A stretch of DNA of 9,493 nt from JBBKWJ01 sp037968895. GTDB lineage: Bacteria > Actinomycetota > Acidimicrobiia > Acidimicrobiales > SZUA-35. The notes below the pieces were generated by a model. The model saw nothing but the letters and a program-made list of their open reading frames with translations. It was not told where the DNA came from and ran no database searches. The stretch lies in the NCBI GenBank assembly GCA_037968895.1, contig JBBKWJ010000143.1:1-9493 (forward strand). Reading direction: 5' to 3'. Position numbers and translations under genes: made by a program. Shown here one piece after another: positions 6,658-9,493 of the stretch (within the stretch, counting starts at the first letter, position 1; every line of letters begins with the position of its first letter).

Positions 6658-7188
6658 GTGGAGCGTATCGAACGTCACGACATCATCAATGCAGTCATGC
6701 TTGCCGCAGTCCTGCTGCTAATGGCTCTCGCTCTTGTTTTCGGCGCCCGGTCCCTCTTTCGCACGGTGACCGGCGGTTCGATTGTGGAGTCGACGAAGAC
6801 AGAACAGACCGTTCCCGACACAGTGCCTGATGCAACTGAGACCACCGAGCCGGTTGAAGAGACGACTACGACAATCGCTCAGCTGCATCCCAATGGCGAG
6901 GTAAAGGTCAGAGTCGGCAACGCAGCATCACGCGGTGGCATCGCAGGCGCTGGCACGAGGGTGCTCGATCAGGCTGGCTACGACACCCTTGGGGCGAAGA
7001 ATGCAAACAACCCAAGCGACACGTCAATCATCTACTACATCGAGGGTTATCAGGCCGATGCCGCTCAAGCCGCTCGACTGCTCGGTGTACCAGAAGTGAA
7101 CATCGCGCCCATGCCTGCTGATGCTGGTGTCGCAATCGACGATGCCATGCTCGTCGTGATCCTCGGAGCAGACACAACCGTCGGCTAG
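6658..7188 (+). CDS. membrane-anchored LytR_C-domain protein
   Basis: A 176-residue protein with a short charged N-terminus, one transmembrane helix at about 10-30 (IINAVMLAAVLLLMALALVF), a Thr/Glu/Pro-rich linker at about 41-79 typical of extracytoplasmic spacers, and a C-terminal LytR_C-like domain (about 82-172). The domain opens with VKVRVGNAASRGGIAGAGTRVL and continues through GYDTLG, YYIEGYQ and AARLLGV, matching the usual VxVxNGTxxxGLA pattern loosely. LytR_C domains commonly follow LytR-CpsA-Psr wall-polymer ligases, but here the domain stands alone with no catalytic LCP part. The likely location is the outer face of the membrane; function is unknown, perhaps in cell-wall assembly. 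The start is GTG at 6658 with GGGAGG upstream. Its TAG stop overlaps the convergent Nudix stop. Confidence 0.82.
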   Translation: MERIERHDIINAVMLAAVLLLMALALVFGARSLFRTVTGGSIVESTKTEQTVPDTVPDATETTEPVEETTTTIAQLHPNGEVKVRVGNAASRGGIAGAGTRVLDQAGYDTLGAKNANNPSDTSIIYYIEGYQADAAQAARLLGVPEVNIAPMPADAGVAIDDAMLVVILGADTTVG

Positions 7189-7691
7189 TCGGGTGAAATA
7201 GCGGGCGAGATGTCGAGGGGTGGGTCCGGATAGTCTCCGGCCACTATCCGACCAAGCAGCTCGGGCAACCGTGGCGGTAAGAACGGCACGTCTGCTGCCT
7301 CAACTTCATCGAGTGTCCACCAGCGGGCGCCCCGAAACGCAAGCGCCTCTAAGTACTCCAGCCCTTGGGGCTTTCGGATTTCGGTTTGTGTGGTCCGTGC
7401 GACGTGGATGACCTCGTCTTGATCAAAGTCGATGCCACCGAAGCTGAACTCGACGTGCTGGGTGAAGACGACCGGACCAACTTCAGCGTCGTCGAATCCA
7501 CCTTCTTCCCACAGTTCTCGTGCCGCGCACGCCGCTGATGCCTCGCCTGGATCGATTCCGCCGCCGGGAATTTCCCACCATGCGGGTTTCGAGGCGTCGT
7601 TCGGATCAATGGCGTTAATGAGAAACACTTGGTCCTCGCCATTGAGCAGGATGACACGAGAAGCGTTGCGTTGCAGTTTCCAGGGAGACAC
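7185..7691 (-). CDS. Nudix hydrolase
   Basis: A 168-residue Nudix-fold hydrolase, acting on a nucleoside diphosphate linked to some other group. The Nudix box is complete at residues 44-66: G44, E50, then R58-E59-L60-W61-E62-E63-G64-G65-F66, fitting GX5EX7REUXEEXGU, with the metal-binding glutamates present. A WWEIPGGGIDPGE lead-in and a downstream RWWTLDEVEAADVPFLPP helix are typical of housecleaning or MutT-like members; the substrate cannot be read from sequence. The start is GTG at 7691 (reading leftward); an in-frame TAG at 7703-7701 excludes a longer protein. The stop shares CTAG (7185-7188) with the LytR_C gene. It is the only confidently called gene on the - strand. Confidence 0.93.
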   Translation of the reverse strand: MSPWKLQRNASRVILLNGEDQVFLINAIDPNDASKPAWWEIPGGGIDPGEASAACAARELWEEGGFDDAEVGPVVFTQHVEFSFGGIDFDQDEVIHVARTTQTEIRKPQGLEYLEALAFRGARWWTLDEVEAADVPFLPPRLPELLGRIVAGDYPDPPLDISPAISPD

Positions 7692-7776
7692 GCGGCGAGC
7701 CTACCGGTGGTAGTCCTGTCGCACCGAACCTGGACCTGAACTCGCATTGCGCGGGCGGAGCTGCCACCATCATGGC
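7692..7776. promoter_or_regulatory. divergent intergenic region with CTACC-GGT-GGTAG inverted repeat
   Basis: This 85-base gap separates the divergent Nudix and CoA-transferase genes and must hold the signals for both. At 7701-7713 lies the near-palindrome CTACC GGT GGTAG, containing TACCGGTG, the same 8-mer found at the ttuB start (1675-1682). A purine stretch GGCGGAG (about 7754-7760) is too far from GTG 7777 to be an ideal ribosome site. No clear -35/-10 pair is visible on either strand. Confidence 0.3.
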
Positions 7777-8922
7777 GTGACGAAACCACTCGAAGGAATT
7801 CGTGTCCTCGACTTCTCCCGCGTTGTCGCCGGACCGTTTGCTACGCGCATGCTGAGCGACCTCGGCGCCGACGTTGTGAAGGTCGAGCCGCCAGACGGCG
7901 ACCTCACCCGCCTTTGGGGAGACAAGACCGGAGGTCTCGCGGGGTACTACACCCAACAGAACGCAGGAAAGCGAAACATCTGCGTCGATCTCAAGGCCGA
8001 AGGGGCTCGTGAGCTGTTGCTAGCGCTTGCGGCGAAAGCCGACATCGTGGTCGAGAACTACCGGCCAGGGGTCATGAAACGGTTCGGGCTTGCGTATGAC
8101 GACATACGGGCGGTGAACGACGGCGTCATCATGCTCTCGATTACTGGCTTCGGCCAGGAATCGAGCCAGAAGGATCGGGCCGCGTTCGCCCCAATCCTGC
8201 ACGCCGAGTCCGGTTTACTCGCTCGCCAAGCTCGGTTCGATGAGGCGGCTCCTATCGACCCGATGCTCTCGATTGCAGACACCAACTCATCTCTTCATGG
8301 CCTCGTCGCCGTTCTCGCTGCCCTTCACATGCGAACCACGTGTGGCGTCGGCCAGCACATCGACATGGCGATGCTGAACGCAATGACGGTGACCGACGAC
8401 TTCTCGCACTATGTGCTCGACAAAAGCGAGATCTTGCGTCTCGGCGGCTACGTGTGGCCAACATCGTTCGGCCACATCCTGGTCTCCGGTAACTTGCTCT
8501 CTCAGTGGTTCCAGGTCTCAAGGGCTGGGCTGCTGACCGACGGACTTCCGAAAGATGCACCGGTCGAAACAAAAGCAGCGACCAGGAAGGCGCTGATCGG
8601 CGACACCATTGCCGCATTCGATTCGCTCGCCGAGGTCACCGCCTGGCTCGACTCGGCAAACATTGCGTGGGCCGAGATCCGTCAACCCGAAGATGTCTTT
8701 GACACCGATATCGCCTCCGAGCGCCGGTTGACGGCAGAAGTCGACAACCGAGTCGGGGGTGTGCGCCGCGTCGTAGAGTCGCCGTATCACTTCAGCAATG
8801 CCGAGTCCTTCATCGCCGGCCCCGCCCCATATCGTGGCGAGCACAACGCTGAGGTTGTCGCCGACTGGCTCGGCACCAACGACGTACCAACTGGTCTGCT
8901 CCAGGCCGAGGAGCGCCCATGA
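7777..8922 (+). CDS. family III CoA-transferase (CaiB/BaiF/Frc type)
   Basis: A 381-residue class III CoA-transferase, which moves CoA between carboxylic acids through an aspartyl-CoA thioester. The N-terminus KPLEGIRVLDFSRVVAGPFA followed by LSDLGADVVKVEPP is the classic family opening. NAGKRNICVDL (62-72) and VVENYRPGVMKRFGL (91-105) follow. The likely nucleophile is Asp168 in SIADTNSSLHG, matching Asp169 of formyl-CoA transferase. GQHIDMAMLNAM comes next. The substrate is not predictable. I chose GTG 7777 because the family starts a few residues before PLEGIRVLD; a TTG at 7747 would add ten unlikely residues (RGRSCHHHG) and no ribosome site supports it. Its stop overlaps the coaA start as ATGA (8919-8922). 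The protein is slightly shorter than many relatives (about 390-430) but has both ends. Confidence 0.92.
   Translation: MTKPLEGIRVLDFSRVVAGPFATRMLSDLGADVVKVEPPDGDLTRLWGDKTGGLAGYYTQQNAGKRNICVDLKAEGARELLLALAAKADIVVENYRPGVMKRFGLAYDDIRAVNDGVIMLSITGFGQESSQKDRAAFAPILHAESGLLARQARFDEAAPIDPMLSIADTNSSLHGLVAVLAALHMRTTCGVGQHIDMAMLNAMTVTDDFSHYVLDKSEILRLGGYVWPTSFGHILVSGNLLSQWFQVSRAGLLTDGLPKDAPVETKAATRKALIGDTIAAFDSLAEVTAWLDSANIAWAEIRQPEDVFDTDIASERRLTAEVDNRVGGVRRVVESPYHFSNAESFIAGPAPYRGEHNAEVVADWLGTNDVPTGLLQAEERP
8908..8913 (+). promoter_or_regulatory. ribosome binding site GAGGAG for coaA inside the CoA-transferase 3' end
   Basis: GAGGAG lies five bases before the coaA ATG at 8919, within the last codons of the upstream gene (encoding AEERP). 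Together with the ATGA overlap it fixes the coaA start and suggests coupled translation. Confidence 0.75.
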
Positions 8923-9493
8923 TTGAGCACGTCGACCACGACTTTTCGCCGTACATGTCGTTCACGGCAAAGCAGTGGGGCAAGCTCAGAGCTGCAACAC
9001 CCCTCAGTCTTACCGAGCCCGATCTCGACCGCCTCCGCGGCATCAACGTCGAGTTGTCGCTAGAAGACGTCGCCCAGATCTACCTGCCGTTGTCGCGATT
9101 GCTCAACCTTCATGTCGGCGCAGCCCAAGAGCTCTACCGAGCCAGCGATACGTTCCTCGGCAAGCTTCCAGCCAAGGTTCCGTACATCATCGGAATCGCC
9201 GGATCGGTCGCGGTCGGTAAGTCGACAACAGCCCGCGTGTTGCAGGCACTGTTAGACCGCTGGCCTAACCACCCGAAGGTCGACCTCATCACCACCGACG
9301 GTTTCTTGTATCCAAACGCTGTTCTCGAAGAACGTGGCCTTATGGCCCGCAAGGGATTTCCCGAATCATTCGATCGACGTCGCCTTCTGAGCTTTCTCAA
9401 TGCGATCAAGTCCGGCGCTCAAGACGTCTCCGCCCCGGTCTACTCTCACCTTGTGTACGACATCGTCCAAGGTGACGAAGTAGTCGTCTGCCA
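8919..9493 (+). CDS. coaA: type I pantothenate kinase (3'-truncated)
   Basis: The first 191 codons of a bacterial type I pantothenate kinase, the ATP-dependent first and regulated step of coenzyme A synthesis. The sequence tracks E. coli CoaA closely. Matching blocks are FSPYMSFTAKQWGKLR, RLRGINVELSLEDVAQIYLP and LSRLLNL; the Walker A segment IAGSVAVGKSTTARVLQALL with K101, the same number as the E. coli ATP-binding lysine; then LITTDGFLYPNAVLEERGLM, KGFPESFD and APVYSHLVYD. The E. coli enzyme is about 316 residues, so roughly 40 percent is beyond the window. The ATG at 8919 is supported by GAGGAG five bases upstream and by the ATGA overlap with the CoA-transferase. In E. coli this enzyme is inhibited by CoA; the same is likely but not shown here. 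Confidence 0.96.
   Translation, partial: MIEHVDHDFSPYMSFTAKQWGKLRAATPLSLTEPDLDRLRGINVELSLEDVAQIYLPLSRLLNLHVGAAQELYRASDTFLGKLPAKVPYIIGIAGSVAVGKSTTARVLQALLDRWPNHPKVDLITTDGFLYPNAVLEERGLMARKGFPESFDRRRLLSFLNAIKSGAQDVSAPVYSHLVYDIVQGDEVVVC

Noticed and set aside
7747..7776. Upstream TTG start for the CoA-transferase
   Set aside because: It adds the residues RGRSCHHHG, which do not resemble the family, and there is no nearby ribosome site; GTG 7777 fits the family start.
7349..7789. Open frames overlapping the Nudix gene and extending past its start
   Set aside because: The protein is low-complexity Ser/Arg-rich and lies in a different frame from the clear Nudix box; it is a shadow frame.

Overview
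The window looks like chromosomal DNA from a moderately GC-rich actinobacterium. The gene style (a TtuA/TrmI pair, a holin-like small membrane protein, a stand-alone LytR_C protein, many GTG/TTG starts) suggests the Acidimicrobiia or a relative. That placement is inference from gene content, not a phylogeny. I see no mobile element, CRISPR array, rRNA or tRNA gene. Almost every stretch is coding, and no gene-free stretch exceeds about 210 bases.

Left block (1-3649, all + strand). The window opens inside a D-alanyl-D-alanine carboxypeptidase (PBP4/DacB type). After 107 bases come three very small overlapping genes for membrane or basic proteins (828-1650). Next is a tight cluster for tRNA T-loop modification: a ubiquitin-like sulfur carrier (TtuB type, 1680-1883), the iron-sulfur tRNA 2-thiolase TtuA (1880-2833) and the tRNA m1A58 methyltransferase TrmI (2840-3649). 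A GC-rich hairpin with a T-rich tail (3719-3763) probably ends this transcription unit.

Middle block (3859-7188, + strand). A complete phosphoenolpyruvate carboxylase (ppc, TTG start with a good ribosome site) is followed by a membrane-anchored LytR_C-domain protein. The latter converges on a Nudix hydrolase on the - strand, and the two stop codons share the four bases CTAG.

Right block (7185-9493). The Nudix gene diverges from a family III CoA-transferase (GTG start at 7777). The CoA-transferase overlaps by ATGA the start of a type I pantothenate kinase (coaA), which runs off the right edge.

The most notable points are: (i) the ttuB-ttuA-trmI cluster, which would build 2-thio-U54 and m1A58, modifications best known from thermophiles; (ii) a three-residue tail after the functional Gly-Gly of the TtuB-like carrier, which would have to be removed before activation unless another route exists; (iii) the uncharacterised trio of small overlapping genes; and (iv) concentration of the hexamer ACCGGT in the short intergenic gaps. 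The other genes are ordinary housekeeping genes.
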